In this document: one piece after another, positions 43,525 to 53,759 of the stretch
How positions within the stretch are numbered: the stretch's first letter is position 1
Layout of the letters: each line of letters opens with the position of its first letter
DNA from: CATQHS01 sp963422655
Lineage (GTDB): Bacteria > Actinomycetota > Acidimicrobiia > Acidimicrobiales > Aldehydirespiratoraceae
DNA: 64,000 nt
NCBI GenBank assembly: GCA_963422655.1
Contig: OY730440.1
Span: 1-64,000 of the forward strand
Reading direction: 5' to 3'
Made by a program: the position numbers and the translations under genes
The notes under the pieces: model-generated
Told to the model about the DNA's origin: nothing
The model's database searches: none
What the model saw: the letters and a program-made list of their open reading frames with translations, nothing else

Positions 43525-46500
43525 TCAGGTGATCAAACCAGAGCGGGTGTCGGCAGCGAGGAGCCGGTCACGGTCCTCTGCGGAAAGGATGCGGATCTGT
43601 GAACCCGTGACGTCATCACGGGTGACGTGCATCACCTGCTCGACGTACTCGGCAACCGACCGCAGATGCGAGATCAGGCCGACCATTTTCCCACCGCCAG
43701 CGACCTTGCAGAGCGTGGCCAAGGCCGTGGCCAAGGCGTTTGCGTCTAGGGATCCGAAACCCTCGTCGATGAACACCGCATCAAGACGACCCCCACCACG
43801 TGCGGCGATCTCCACCAACGCAAGGGCCAACGCCAAAGACGCCTGAAAACGCTCGCCTCCCGATAAGGCCTGAGGTGCTCGGATCTCCCCCGACGCAATG
43901 CTCTTGACCCCGAAATCGGCTACGAATCCGAACCGGTTGTCGGAGATGGATCTAAGCCGTCGCGAGGCCTCGGCCAGCAGTTCCGCCTCTCGCAGGTCGA
44001 GCAGGTGATCGACGAACTGGTTGTTGGCCAACGCTGCAGTCAGCACGACCAGATTGTCGTGATAGGGCTCAACGACCGTGAGCACCTTGTTGACCCGGGC
44101 CGCTCTGTCAACGTTTTCCATAGTGGCAGCTACATCCGTTCTTGCTTGACGGAGTGCGCTTTGGGCTTCTCCGTGTGCTGTCAGCAACGAGTCCACATCG
44201 CTATACCCGACAGCCGCCAAGGCATCGGCGATCAGCGTCTTCGATGACGCCACAACGCCAGCGGCGACATCGGACACTGCCTCTGCGGCTACTGTCACTG
44301 CTTGGGTCGCGGCGAGCGTTGCCGTGACCGTCGACACGATCGCACCCAGGTCAGCGGTCCCGGCACCCGAGAACGCTGCGGAAAGTTCGTCGTGTTGACT
44401 CAACGCCACGGAGACGGACAAGACCCAGCTGGCTCCGTTGCTTCTGGCTTGATCGTCGGCGGCAACAAGGGCGTCGCTCACGACGGTTTCCGCCATACAG
44501 GCTCGACCAGCGTCGGCAACCTCCCGTACACGTGCCGCGTAGACACTGACGTCGGATATCGCCCGGCGGGCCGGACCATCAACCTTTTCGAGTTTGTCCG
44601 CGCGGAGCCGTTCGACGACGGCGTCAGCTTGTTGCACCCGTCTATCGCCCTCGCTGCGTTCGTTCTCAAGGGAGTCCAACAATTCGACGGCTGCGGTGCA
44701 GCGATCACGCAGACCGGCCAGCAGATCCGCATTGAGCGGACCGGCGATCTGCCAACCGCCGGGCAATGCACTCACTATCTCGTTGTGGTTCTTAAGACGG
44801 GCTCTTCTTTCGTTGAGGGCGCGTTTGGCGGTCTTGACCTGTTCGCTATGACGTGTCACCGCTTCACGGATGTCGCCTTTTGCGGTCGACAGCGCTAGAT
44901 GAGTTTCGGATTCAGTTCGTTGGGCCTGCTCCACGGCCTCGTCTGCGTTTGCCACAGCGGTGCCGATTGCGGCGATACCCTCTTCAACTTGGTCGGGGTT
45001 GACACCCGCCTCACCTACCCGGGATCGAAGATCGGTCACGTAGTGGGCCGCCGACGATGAGGTTTCAGTCGCTGCGCGCGAAACCTCCGATGCGCGTACG
45101 TGCTCTGCGCGGGAGGTCGCGGCCATTGCCCGCGCCTGGTTCAAAGCGGCTTCGGCCTCTGTCAGCCGTTCGCCGCTGTGCTGAAGATCAGCGGCTTGTT
45201 GCGCCTCAAACCCGTCGGGTAGGACACTCCCGCAGACCGGGCAGTCGTCGCCGGGTGCGTGACCTTGGGCTACGGCTGCCACAGCGTTGTCGTGACGGAT
45301 CTGCTCGTGTGTTTTTTGGACTGCACGAAGTTCGTTTTCGGCGGTACGTTGAGCCGACTCAGCGCACTCGGCTGCTCGACGCTGTGTGTCGGCCCGCGCA
45401 GCGGCCGCTTCGGCTTGTTCATTTGCTCGGGTTTGCGCGGCTCGGGCTTCGTTGAGGTCTTTGATCAACCCGTGGGCTGTCCGCAGGCGGTCACGAATCG
45501 ATTCTCGGTCCTGTCGAGCCGCCTGAGAGGCGTCTTCGGCCGCGGTCACCGCGTTGACGACCTCCGCGGGCACTACGGTCGACGGCGGCCGGGTCTCGAG
45601 TTCGGTCAACTCGGTCCGAGCCTCTTCGAAACGCCGATGGTCCGCCGGGAAGCTCTCGGCACTGTCGGCGAGACGTGCATGGGCGGCTGTGAGGAAGTCA
45701 CGCGAGCTGAATCCATCAAGGGCCACTGCTCTGCGCCGGTCGATATCTGAGATATCGAGAGCAGCTTGTTGTTTGTCAACGATGGCCTGATCGAGTTCCG
45801 CTCGGAGCCGATCAGCGTGCTCCTTGCAAGCCTCAAGATCCTCGACCGGGTCGCCGTCGAGAGGGTGGACCGCTGCTCTGGCTCGTTCGAGTGTGTCAAG
45901 CAGCGGTTGAATGCGCTCTGAGATACGACGGGGATCCTCGACAGCGTCTCTGGCCTCGGTGAGTTGTCGGTGACGGGTACCGACGGTCTCAAGGGTTTCG
46001 CGAGCGCTGGCCAATTCCCGATCCGGGTCGGCGGGGAGGTTGGCTCGCCGTTCTACGTAGACGGCGCGTGTCTGTCTGACCTCATCGCGCAAGGCAGCCG
46101 TCGCCGTTCGGGTCCGGTCGATGTCCTCAAGCCCGAGAACGGACTTGAGGATCTCGTTGCGCTCGCTTTCCGTTGAGCCCAGGAGTTCGTCGAACCGACC
46201 CTGGGGCATCACAACCGCACGGGTGAATTGGTCACGATTCAGGCCGAGCAATTCCTCAACCCGCTTCGTCACCTCGCGGGCGCCGTCAACCATGGGCACG
46301 TGGTTGGAGACGGACTGGAATTTATCCGCCGGTGATGCACCGGAACGACGCCGAGCCCGCGTGACCTTCCACGTATGACCGTCGGCATCGAAAGTGAATT
46401 CCACGCGCAATAGTCCCTCACCGTCGGCGATGAGGTCGACGAGATTGCCCCCGCCTGACCATGTCTGGCGCGCGTACAGCGCGAGACACATGGCCTCAAT

Positions 46501-46623
46501 GATCGTTGATTTGCCAGCGCCGGTGTCACCGATCACGGCGAACAGGTCGATGTCGTCGAAATCGATTTCCGCGGATCGACGGTAAGACCGTAGACCCGAG
46601 AACTTCAACATCCGCGGCCTCAT
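43525..46623 (-). CDS. sbcC: SbcC/Rad50-like SMC-family ATPase
   Basis: 1032 aa. Walker A GDTGAGKST lies near the N-terminus after MLKFSGLRSYRRSAEIDF. Long coiled-coil arms flank a zinc hook DDCPVCGSVLPDG near the middle. The C-terminal ABC signature ALSGGERFQASLALAL is followed by Walker B LDAVFIDEGFGSLD. With SbcD it forms the Mre11-Rad50-type nuclease that opens hairpins and trims blocked or broken DNA ends. Its start overlaps the SbcD stop (ATGA). Here it is the last gene of a four-gene unit with NurA and HerA. Confidence 0.93.
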   Translation of the reverse strand: MRPRMLKFSGLRSYRRSAEIDFDDIDLFAVIGDTGAGKSTIIEAMCLALYARQTWSGGGNLVDLIADGEGLLRVEFTFDADGHTWKVTRARRRSGASPADKFQSVSNHVPMVDGAREVTKRVEELLGLNRDQFTRAVVMPQGRFDELLGSTESERNEILKSVLGLEDIDRTRTATAALRDEVRQTRAVYVERRANLPADPDRELASARETLETVGTRHRQLTEARDAVEDPRRISERIQPLLDTLERARAAVHPLDGDPVEDLEACKEHADRLRAELDQAIVDKQQAALDISDIDRRRAVALDGFSSRDFLTAAHARLADSAESFPADHRRFEEARTELTELETRPPSTVVPAEVVNAVTAAEDASQAARQDRESIRDRLRTAHGLIKDLNEARAAQTRANEQAEAAAARADTQRRAAECAESAQRTAENELRAVQKTHEQIRHDNAVAAVAQGHAPGDDCPVCGSVLPDGFEAQQAADLQHSGERLTEAEAALNQARAMAATSRAEHVRASEVSRAATETSSSAAHYVTDLRSRVGEAGVNPDQVEEGIAAIGTAVANADEAVEQAQRTESETHLALSTAKGDIREAVTRHSEQVKTAKRALNERRARLKNHNEIVSALPGGWQIAGPLNADLLAGLRDRCTAAVELLDSLENERSEGDRRVQQADAVVERLRADKLEKVDGPARRAISDVSVYAARVREVADAGRACMAETVVSDALVAADDQARSNGASWVLSVSVALSQHDELSAAFSGAGTADLGAIVSTVTATLAATQAVTVAAEAVSDVAAGVVASSKTLIADALAAVGYSDVDSLLTAHGEAQSALRQARTDVAATMENVDRAARVNKVLTVVEPYHDNLVVLTAALANNQFVDHLLDLREAELLAEASRRLRSISDNRFGFVADFGVKSIASGEIRAPQALSGGERFQASLALALALVEIAARGGGRLDAVFIDEGFGSLDANALATALATLCKVAGGGKMVGLISHLRSVAEYVEQVMHVTRDDVTGSQIRILSAEDRDRLLAADTRSGLIT

Positions 46624-48131
46624 GTCGGCGCGCCTTGGGAGTCATCTACGATCGGCGCGCTTTGGGCGTCATCTACGAGACTGGCGATCATCTCTTGCTC
46701 TGCCGGTTCGACATCGCTGTCGGTCACCGAGGCGGTATGGATTTCTTCGAACAGGGCGACGATGCGTTCGGGATCCGCTGCGTGGGCTTTGTGGCGGTCG
46801 ACGATCGCCTGACCGTTCTCGGCGAACCATGATCGAAACATCTGAGCGGGCGTCTCGGTTGCCTCGGGTGGTTCGAGCTCCTCGGCAACCACGATGTCGG
46901 AGCTGCGAGCGTCAACCACGCCCACCACACATGCATCTGGCAGGGCGGCGTGAACCGCGGCCGCTAGCGAGTCGAACGAGCCGATGTCCGACGTCGCCGC
47001 GTCCACGCCACCGCCTTCACTTAAGGCATCAGACCCGTCAGCGGTGATTACGTCAACCTCGCTGGCCCCGTACCCGGTAGTCCTGGGGCTTAGGTCGCGT
47101 TCGCGCTCAACAGTGACCTCGACCAGTCCGTCACCCACCACGGCTGCGTGATCGCCGAGCACGCTGTACGGTGCACGAACACGGTGGATGCGCCTACCCG
47201 CGGTCAGGGCCACGTCATGGATTCTGGTGGGACGCCCCGGGGTCATATCGGCGACCACGATCTGCTTGGTTTCGCCTTCCTCGCCGAAATCGACCTCTAT
47301 GACCGAGCCTGCATAGCGCCCGCGGCCCGCGGCAACGGCCTGCGCTATGTGGATGTGACCGAAGGCGAGATAGCCGTAACCAGCGTCGATATGGGCCGGG
47401 TCGGTGGCGTAGTCGCTGCTGACGTGGATTTCCTTTTCGGTGGACGTGCGGGCGTTGGCGACATGTAGATGAGAGGCGAAGACGGCCACGTCGACCGACG
47501 CGTTGAAGTCCGAGAACGCCCACTTCGAAAGTAGATCGGTGATCTTTCGGATGCTGTCCGCGTAGCCAGCGTTCACGGTGAGAATGTCGTCGAAATCGCC
47601 AAGAGTGCGGTTGGCGTGCAGAAACGGCAATCCCGCCACTCTCAGCCGGCCACCGGCACGAGTGGGCAGTGTGATGACACCTCCCGCGGTAGGCGTGGCG
47701 GGTCGGTGCATGACCCGGATACGCGCGGAGGTGACGGCCAACGGGTCATAGGCGTTGTCGGCTACCAGTTGAGCGACGGGGTCCTGCACCGCTACTGCGA
47801 ACGTCTCGAGAGCAACGGCCGAATCGTGGTTACCAGCCAGCACCAACACCGGGGCAATCTCGGCGAGATCACGCAGAGACCGGATCGCTAACCCGAAATC
47901 GGCCATAGCGGGCCGCCCTGTGTTGAACAGGTCGCCGGTGTGGATGACGGCGTCGGGCTCAACGGTGGCGGCCACCTCGATTATCTCGGCGATGACGTGT
48001 TCGTGGTCGATGTCGCGAGGTTCGTTGCGAACTGCGACACCGAGATGCCAGTCCGAGGTGTGCAGTACGCGTACGGCTTCGGCCGGGCGGGCAGGTATGG
48101 TGCGCGCTGAGACGGTCGGCAAGGTGTTCAC
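46620..48131 (-). CDS. sbcD: SbcD/Mre11-like exonuclease
   Basis: 503 aa metallophosphoesterase nuclease. All family metal motifs are visible: HTSDWHLG, HTGDLFNT, LAGNHDS, FASHLHV and FGHIHIAQ. A long Asp/Glu/Ser-rich C-terminal part (after about residue 330) is longer than in typical SbcD and likely binds the coiled coils of SbcC. The start is GTG 48131, 83 bases after the HerA stop. The stop overlaps the SbcC start. Confidence 0.93.
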   Translation of the reverse strand: MNTLPTVSARTIPARPAEAVRVLHTSDWHLGVAVRNEPRDIDHEHVIAEIIEVAATVEPDAVIHTGDLFNTGRPAMADFGLAIRSLRDLAEIAPVLVLAGNHDSAVALETFAVAVQDPVAQLVADNAYDPLAVTSARIRVMHRPATPTAGGVITLPTRAGGRLRVAGLPFLHANRTLGDFDDILTVNAGYADSIRKITDLLSKWAFSDFNASVDVAVFASHLHVANARTSTEKEIHVSSDYATDPAHIDAGYGYLAFGHIHIAQAVAAGRGRYAGSVIEVDFGEEGETKQIVVADMTPGRPTRIHDVALTAGRRIHRVRAPYSVLGDHAAVVGDGLVEVTVERERDLSPRTTGYGASEVDVITADGSDALSEGGGVDAATSDIGSFDSLAAAVHAALPDACVVGVVDARSSDIVVAEELEPPEATETPAQMFRSWFAENGQAIVDRHKAHAADPERIVALFEEIHTASVTDSDVEPAEQEMIASLVDDAQSAPIVDDSQGAPT

Positions 48132-48214
48132 GGCAGCCCGCGTTTACATCCGCGCAGCGGTAGCAGGCATCGAACGCCCTTTGCTGCTCCGGAGTTCACT
48201 GCACAGCCCTGCCC

Positions 48215-50242
48215 TCAAAGCCGCCCGAGGATCTCTTCGGCGTCGGAGTCGTCATGAACCGAACCCAGCACCTCGTCAATGCGGGTGGCATACGGCGGAT
48301 ACGGGAACCGCACAGGCACCGGAGCTGGCAGGAGTGGCTGGTTGGTGATCATGGTCCCGGGCGGAACGATCTGGGCTCTGGCGCGCATGGCCGGTGCCAA
48401 GAATCCGAGTTCGTTCGCCTCGGAGGCGTTGATCTGGCCAGTCACTTCGAGCGAGGCATTGTTGGCGATGTCGCGGTCGACCCCAGAGGGGTTCTGTTGG
48501 GCACCGATCAAGATGACACCCAGCGAGCGACCGCGGGCGGCGACATCGGCCAGCAGATGCTTGATGGGTGAATCACCCTGGCGTGGTGCGTACTTGTTGA
48601 GTTCGTCGAGGACAACGAACGTCTTGCCTGAGGCGGTGGAATTCTCGTGCTGTGACCAGATGTGATCCAGGACGGCTGCCACGACGAATCGTTGAGCCTG
48701 GGAGTGCAAGGCGTGAACATCAACGACCGATAACTGTGCGGATAGATCAATCTCGGTGAGCCGGGCCCGTATCAGACGCCGCAGGCGCGGTGTCGCCTTC
48801 CATAGTCGTCGTACGAACGCCTGCAAGGTGGATACCGTGACGCCGCCGCACCAAGCCGGTAAGTGTTCCGGGGAATCCGGGTTGACCTTGGCGGCGACGA
48901 ACTCGACCAGTCCATCAAGGTTTTCAACCACGATGCCTTCGCCAGCGGGCCGCGGGTTGCGAGTCTTGTGGGTGCCGAAGTGTCGAGTGGCGGACTCCCA
49001 CGTCGACGGCACAGTCGAGGTCTGCTTGCCCAGTTTATCCGGGTCGATGAGCACGACCCGGCCGGTTTCGTCGCCAGCCAGGGGCCAGGCCCAGCGAAGA
49101 AGTTGGAGGCGCACCACCTGCACGACGAAGGATGTCTGGCCGGATTCGAGATCGTCGAACACGTAGTCGAGCAGTCCGGCCTCCACGAAACGTGCTGGAG
49201 ACCAGCCGTAGGCGTGGGTGTCGTTTCGGTCCCGCACAGAGATGTCTGGCACCGGTTCGTGGCCGGGTTCGGCCTCCTCGGCGGGCACGTACACGCCGAC
49301 ATCGCTGAACGGCCCGGGGTTCTGTTTGCCGACCAGGATCGACCATTGCGCCATGGCGTCGGCACCGATCTCGTCGTCTGCGTGTAGGCGCCGGTTCGCC
49401 TTGTCGATCACGCACAGGTCGGTGCCCTTGACCGAGAAGACCACGGCACGGTCATGAGACGAGGCCTTGCGCGCGGTGACGCCCCATTCGGTCTCGAAGA
49501 GCACATAAAGAAGGAATAGGGCGTAGCTGGTCTTGGTGGCGACGCCGGACTTACCCGAGATTGATACGTGGGCGCCGCGGTCTCCGTTGAGGAAGCTGTA
49601 AGGCATGAAAACCGTCTCGTTGTTCATGTCGAGCCCGATCGGGATTGCCTCACGTTCGTCCATTTTGTCCAAGAAAAGCGCTCGGCGACGGTGGGTGCCG
49701 CCCGCAACCCAGATCGGAGCACCCGACGACGGCGGCAGGTAGCGCTCGGGATGTGTGCGCAGCCAGGTGACCTCGGCTCGTCGGAACCGCTCACCAGGAA
49801 GAGTGGCCGCAGCCAGCCGGATGGTGTCGGTGGCTATCTCGGCACCTTCGATGCGACCCGATATTTCCGTGACGATGCCGTAGTGGAACAACACGGTGTC
49901 GTCGACTAGGCGTTGCGGTGACACCACGAAGGTATCCAGGGAGAGGTCAAAGGCCTCGTCGACGATGACGTTGGCCGTGCGTGTGGTGGCGTCGGTGGAT
50001 GCATCAATCAACCCGACCGGTTCATCTCCGGGAATTCCGTCCAGGCCTTCAAGGTGATTTCGGCGATCGCCGGTGTCGGCATCATCCAAGCGCGACAACG
50101 GAACGATCTCGGTCTCGACGTGGCCGGGTTCCACAGTCGGCTGGTCCTCCGCGAGCGGAAACGCCCGATCTTCAGCCACGCCACCAGCACCGACCACACC
50201 TTCGGCTTCTGCCGAATATGTCAACCCGGATGTGTCAGTCAT
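48215..50242 (-). CDS. HerA-like DNA translocase/helicase
   Basis: 675 aa hexameric-ATPase type (DUF87/HerA). The P-loop is of the variant ISGKSGVATKTSYALF (residues 228-243), a form I recall from bacterial HerA-like proteins. Walker B is FVVLDELNKYAP, and an Arg-finger-type segment LADVAARGRSLGVILIG follows. An N-terminal beta-barrel (HAS-barrel-like) domain precedes the motor. In archaea HerA drives NurA nuclease along DNA ends. The start overlaps the NurA stop by four bases (ATGA), which pairs them here too. Confidence 0.87.
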   Translation of the reverse strand: MTDTSGLTYSAEAEGVVGAGGVAEDRAFPLAEDQPTVEPGHVETEIVPLSRLDDADTGDRRNHLEGLDGIPGDEPVGLIDASTDATTRTANVIVDEAFDLSLDTFVVSPQRLVDDTVLFHYGIVTEISGRIEGAEIATDTIRLAAATLPGERFRRAEVTWLRTHPERYLPPSSGAPIWVAGGTHRRRALFLDKMDEREAIPIGLDMNNETVFMPYSFLNGDRGAHVSISGKSGVATKTSYALFLLYVLFETEWGVTARKASSHDRAVVFSVKGTDLCVIDKANRRLHADDEIGADAMAQWSILVGKQNPGPFSDVGVYVPAEEAEPGHEPVPDISVRDRNDTHAYGWSPARFVEAGLLDYVFDDLESGQTSFVVQVVRLQLLRWAWPLAGDETGRVVLIDPDKLGKQTSTVPSTWESATRHFGTHKTRNPRPAGEGIVVENLDGLVEFVAAKVNPDSPEHLPAWCGGVTVSTLQAFVRRLWKATPRLRRLIRARLTEIDLSAQLSVVDVHALHSQAQRFVVAAVLDHIWSQHENSTASGKTFVVLDELNKYAPRQGDSPIKHLLADVAARGRSLGVILIGAQQNPSGVDRDIANNASLEVTGQINASEANELGFLAPAMRARAQIVPPGTMITNQPLLPAPVPVRFPYPPYATRIDEVLGSVHDDSDAEEILGRL

Positions 50243-51234
50243 CGGGTTCGCTCCGAGATGACAGCTTCTCTTGCAGCGCGGGTGGCGAGGTCAACCCGTC
50301 CCAGAGTTTGAGCGAGTCGTCGTTCAAGATTCTTGACTGGAGCGAGATTAACTGGGGCGCGTCCGTCGCGGTGTGCCACACCCGCATAGGCGGGCAGGAC
50401 ACCCGCGAGCAGAGATGCCCTTTCCGTCACGGCCACGATGCCTGAGGCTGCAGGGAACTCAAGTCGGGCGATGCCGGACCACCGCGAAGCCCCAGGGCGT
50501 GGGTGCCCGACGCGCATGTAACAGGTGTATCGATCTGAGCCAGCGGTGAACATTCGAGTGCGGTCCCCTACGGCGAGTTCTGGGACCGAGCGGTGTTGAT
50601 CTTCGGGGAGGATCTGGCGATGATGTGACTTGACGTACCCGGCGATCAGGCCGTGCAGGGAACGTATGCGGTTCAACGGACCGTCCAGCACAACGTTCCA
50701 ACCAGCTTCGGCTGCGTCAAGAGCCAGATCGCCTTCGGCTCGGCGCATACGATCCTGGAGGTGGGCGCGGCATCGATCCGGATCCATGTCGGTGATCGGG
50801 GTGGATATCCATTGATAACCCGATGGTGACACGATATCGCCGGTAAGTCCCCCTCCCCAGATCGCCAAACGACCCACCCGAATACCGTTGAAGGCGCAGG
50901 CACCGCTGGTGCGTCTGGTGACAGCTCCAACGGCATATGCCCCCGCCAGGCCCGGAACCCGCATGCCCGTAGCGGCGTGCTCGGCCCAGGTGGCAAGTTC
51001 GGACCGCAAGGTGCCGTCTACGAAGGCGATGGGAATGTCGACCGGCGCCACCCTCGGTACCAGCAGATCACCGGGCTCGGCACGCTCGTGCTCATCGGAG
51101 GAGTCGATCTCGAAGCTCGAAGAGACTCCGTACATCAGGTCCCAGCCCTCGCTGGCAAGCTCCCATCCGGCGGGGGGCGCTACTTCGTCGGTGACCATGT
51201 TGACCGTTGTCGCATCCTTACTTGGTGTCATCAT
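50239..51234 (-). CDS. NurA-domain nuclease
   Basis: 331 aa. The NurA nuclease signature is seen as AFVDGTLRSE (D73), VVLDGPL (D184) and YVKSHH (200-205), with a C-terminal RAPVNLAPVKNLERRL where the last conserved segment lies. NurA is a Mn-dependent nuclease that digests 5-prime strands at breaks together with HerA. The start is ATG 51234, and the gene overlaps HerA by four bases. It is the first gene of the unit NurA-HerA-SbcD-SbcC and diverges from a HEPN-type gene 78 bases away. Confidence 0.82.
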   Translation of the reverse strand: MMTPSKDATTVNMVTDEVAPPAGWELASEGWDLMYGVSSSFEIDSSDEHERAEPGDLLVPRVAPVDIPIAFVDGTLRSELATWAEHAATGMRVPGLAGAYAVGAVTRRTSGACAFNGIRVGRLAIWGGGLTGDIVSPSGYQWISTPITDMDPDRCRAHLQDRMRRAEGDLALDAAEAGWNVVLDGPLNRIRSLHGLIAGYVKSHHRQILPEDQHRSVPELAVGDRTRMFTAGSDRYTCYMRVGHPRPGASRWSGIARLEFPAASGIVAVTERASLLAGVLPAYAGVAHRDGRAPVNLAPVKNLERRLAQTLGRVDLATRAAREAVISERTR

Positions 51235-51312
51235 GGCCGCAGTTGGTTCCGGTATTCTCCGGCCACACTGTGTGACCGAATCGGTGTTGGGTAGGCAACG
51301 AGCATCCCGTTC

Positions 51313-52692
51313 ATGGTACGGGAGGCCTATGACACTCCGGCGATGAGCCTTGATCAGGTGCCGCGACAGCTAGGCTCTGTCGGATATTTATTACGCGAAA
51401 CTGTAATTGTGAATTCCGACACTTCGTACGAAAACAGAGAACTCGCACAACGATTGCTGAGCGAGTGGCAGGCCGGGAAGCCTAAGAGTCGAATCGAGCG
51501 CGAGACCTGGAACGACGGCCGGTCTCACGGCCGCCACTTTGACCGTTTCATCTTTGAGAACCTCGGCGTTCGGACCGTGCAAAAGTCGAAGTTGTCCGAC
51601 CGGGTTGCGGAACTGGAAACTCAGATCCGATCACTCGGCGCGGTTCCCCGCGGGGCGGTGGAGCACTCCTGGGAGCGCCAGCTTCAACACGCCCGCGAAT
51701 CTTGTACAGCAGCCTTGCGGATTTGGAACGACCCGGCCGCATCCTTTCGGACCGGAGCCTTCTCGCTGCTGATAGTCACAGCATGCAATGCGCTTTGCAT
51801 CGCCATTTTGCAAAAGCGCGAAGAGGAATGGAAGGCTGTCAACACCGACTCTGACGGCTTCAACGCTGGCACCGACCGTGCACTCGGGACCGTAGAACTC
51901 TTGAACAAGGCATTCCCGGATGCTTCACAACATGGCCTCAGAGAAAATCTGAAGCTTTGGATCAATCTTCGTAACGCCGTAGCGCATCGTTGTCTTGAAG
52001 CTCTTGACCATTGCATGATCCCGCAGGCTCAGGCAGCGGTACTCAACTTCGAGAACGTCGTTCGTGACGAATTCGGTTCTGAGTTCGGTCTTGGTGAGCA
52101 TCTGTCGGTGCCGCTACAACTTTCTGGCTTTCGGGATCCGGGCGTCCTTGCCTCACGCAAGAAGCTCCAAGCTTCGCTTCCGCCCGACGTGCAACACCTG
52201 CTCGCCCAGCCGGAACTTGAGCACCCGGAGTTGCTTGCCGATTCTACCTTCAGTTTAAGGATCGCTTTCATCCCCATGGTCTCAGCTACGACCAATAATC
52301 CCGATGCGATTGCCTATTTCGCGAAGCCGGGTGAGGTACCCGAAGACGTTGAGAAGTCCATCGGCAAGTTTCTGGTTATACCCAAGGCCTACACAAAAAG
52401 GCCGGAGCTGCGCGCCATGCAAGTGATCAAGATTGTTCAGGATCGCATCTGATATAAGTTCAACCCCGGACTTCATGCCGAAGCGGGGCGACGGCTCGGG
52501 GCTCGATCCCAGAAGGGAGAACCCGAACAAACGATTGATATCCGCCTGGCGGAATGGAGTTCTCCTTTCAAGCAATACAGCTACACCCAGGCCTGGATTG
52601 ACCTACTGTGTGAGAAACTTTCCACTCCGGAGGGCTTTCGTCACGCCACAGGCAAAGATCCCAAACCGATTATTCTCATATACGACACGTGA
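51313..52692 (+). pseudogene. DUF3644-like HEPN protein interrupted by an in-frame TGA
   Basis: The frame from ATG 51313 has a DUF3644-like middle (WERQLQHARESCTAALRIWN, FRTGAFSLLIVTACNALCIA) and a HEPN RNase motif R-x4-H (RNAVAH, R220/H225). It stops at TGA 52450-52452. The same frame then continues for 79 codons without a stop (YKFNPGLHAEAGRRLG ... EWSSPFKQYSYTQAWIDLLC) to TGA 52690, giving a natural-looking C-terminal DNA-binding-type domain. A base change (for example CGA or TGG to TGA) is the simplest explanation. A 379-aa product may still be made. Codon use is less GC-rich than neighbours, suggesting transfer. It diverges from NurA. Confidence 0.65.
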
Positions 52693-52742
52693 CGTCTAGA
52701 TCATCGTGAGGGACCCCACCCCGGTCGCAGTAGTCGATATCA

Positions 52743-52802
52743 CCCCCCCCCCCCCCCCCGGGCGATGCCCCCCCCCAAGCTAATGGGGGGGGGGGGGGGG
52801 GG
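52743..52802. repeat. Poly-C18 and poly-G18 separated by 24 bases
   Basis: Eighteen C (52743-52760) and eighteen G (52785-52802) flank GGGCGATG, eight more C and AAGCTAAT. The two runs are complementary and would form a very stable hairpin. It lies between the DUF3644 and crotonase genes. An assembly origin is likely; see findings. Confidence 0.95.
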
Positions 52803-52809
52803 TGAGGTT

Positions 52810-53614
52810 TCAGGAGTCGGGAACGAACGCGGCAAACGACCCGGCGCGGCCCTCGCCTCCGGCAAAGCGGGATGCACCGGTGCGTGTCTCGCCGCTGCGG
52901 ATCGTGCCCATCGCGTGGTTGAGCTCATTGGTTAGCGCTGGCCCGAGATTGAGTCCCCATTGTTCAATCGCGGAGAGCCGATCGGACCGTAGGCAGCGCT
53001 GTGGAAAGGCCGATAGACCCTTGCCCAGTTCAACGGCGGTCGCCAACGCCGTGCCGGGTTCACAAAGCCTATTTACCAAACCCATACGAAGAGCCTCATC
53101 ACCACTGACAGGTCTGCCAGTGAGGATCAGATCCATGGCGTGGCTGTGCCCGATCAGTCTCGGGAGTCGGACGGTGCCGCCGTCGAGCAACGGGACTCCC
53201 CAGCGTCTGCAGTAGACTCCAAAGATTGCGTCTGTAGCGGCGATCCGCAGGTCGCACCAAAGCGCCAAGCTCAAGACCACCGGCTACAGCGTGGCCCTCA
53301 ACCGCAGCCAGCACCGGCTTGGAGAGAACCCGTCGTGTCGGGCCCATCGGGCCCAGCGAGTCGACAATCTCGGCTGCGTCAAGCTCGTGTACCGGGTTGC
53401 CTCGATCCTCCGAGATCGCTTTCAGATCCGCCCCTGCGCAAAACGTTCCGGCCGAGCCGGTTAAGACTATAATCGCGGTCTCTTCGGCGGCGTCGGCTTC
53501 GTCGAACGCTGCGAGCAGCGCATGCGCCGTCGCAGCGTCGACCGCGTTGCGGACGTCGGGTCGATCAATGGTGATCACGGTCACGGCGCCGTCAATGTGC
53601 GTTGTCACGGTCAT
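52810..53614 (-). pseudogene. Enoyl-CoA hydratase/isomerase family gene, frameshifted
   Basis: The frame from ATG 53614 gives MTVTTHIDGAVTVITIDRPD, GTFCAGADLKAISEDRG and VEGHAVAGGLEL, a normal crotonase N-terminus. One extra G near 53268 (CTTGGCGCTT for CTTGCGCTT) then shifts the frame; the other frame continues ALWCDLRIAATDAIFGV, RWGVPLLDGGTVRLPR and ends at 52810. Corrected length is about 268 aa, the family norm. Active-site positions in both parts are intact, so this could be a sequencing error rather than a dead gene. Confidence 0.8.
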
Positions 53615-53759
53615 CACCAAATCGTAGACGACCACAGCGACCACTACAGACAAGCCACGAATACAATGCTTAGGCGCGGTACCACCATGCAAGCGCCGAA
53701 CGACGCCACATTTTGGAACTAGCGATGCGGTCAGGAGTCGGATCTATGAGGGTGGTTTG

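Noticed and set aside
52450..52452. Selenocysteine or programmed readthrough at the internal TGA
   Set aside because: No selenocysteine family match and no obvious stem-loop just after the codon; a point mutation or read error is simpler.
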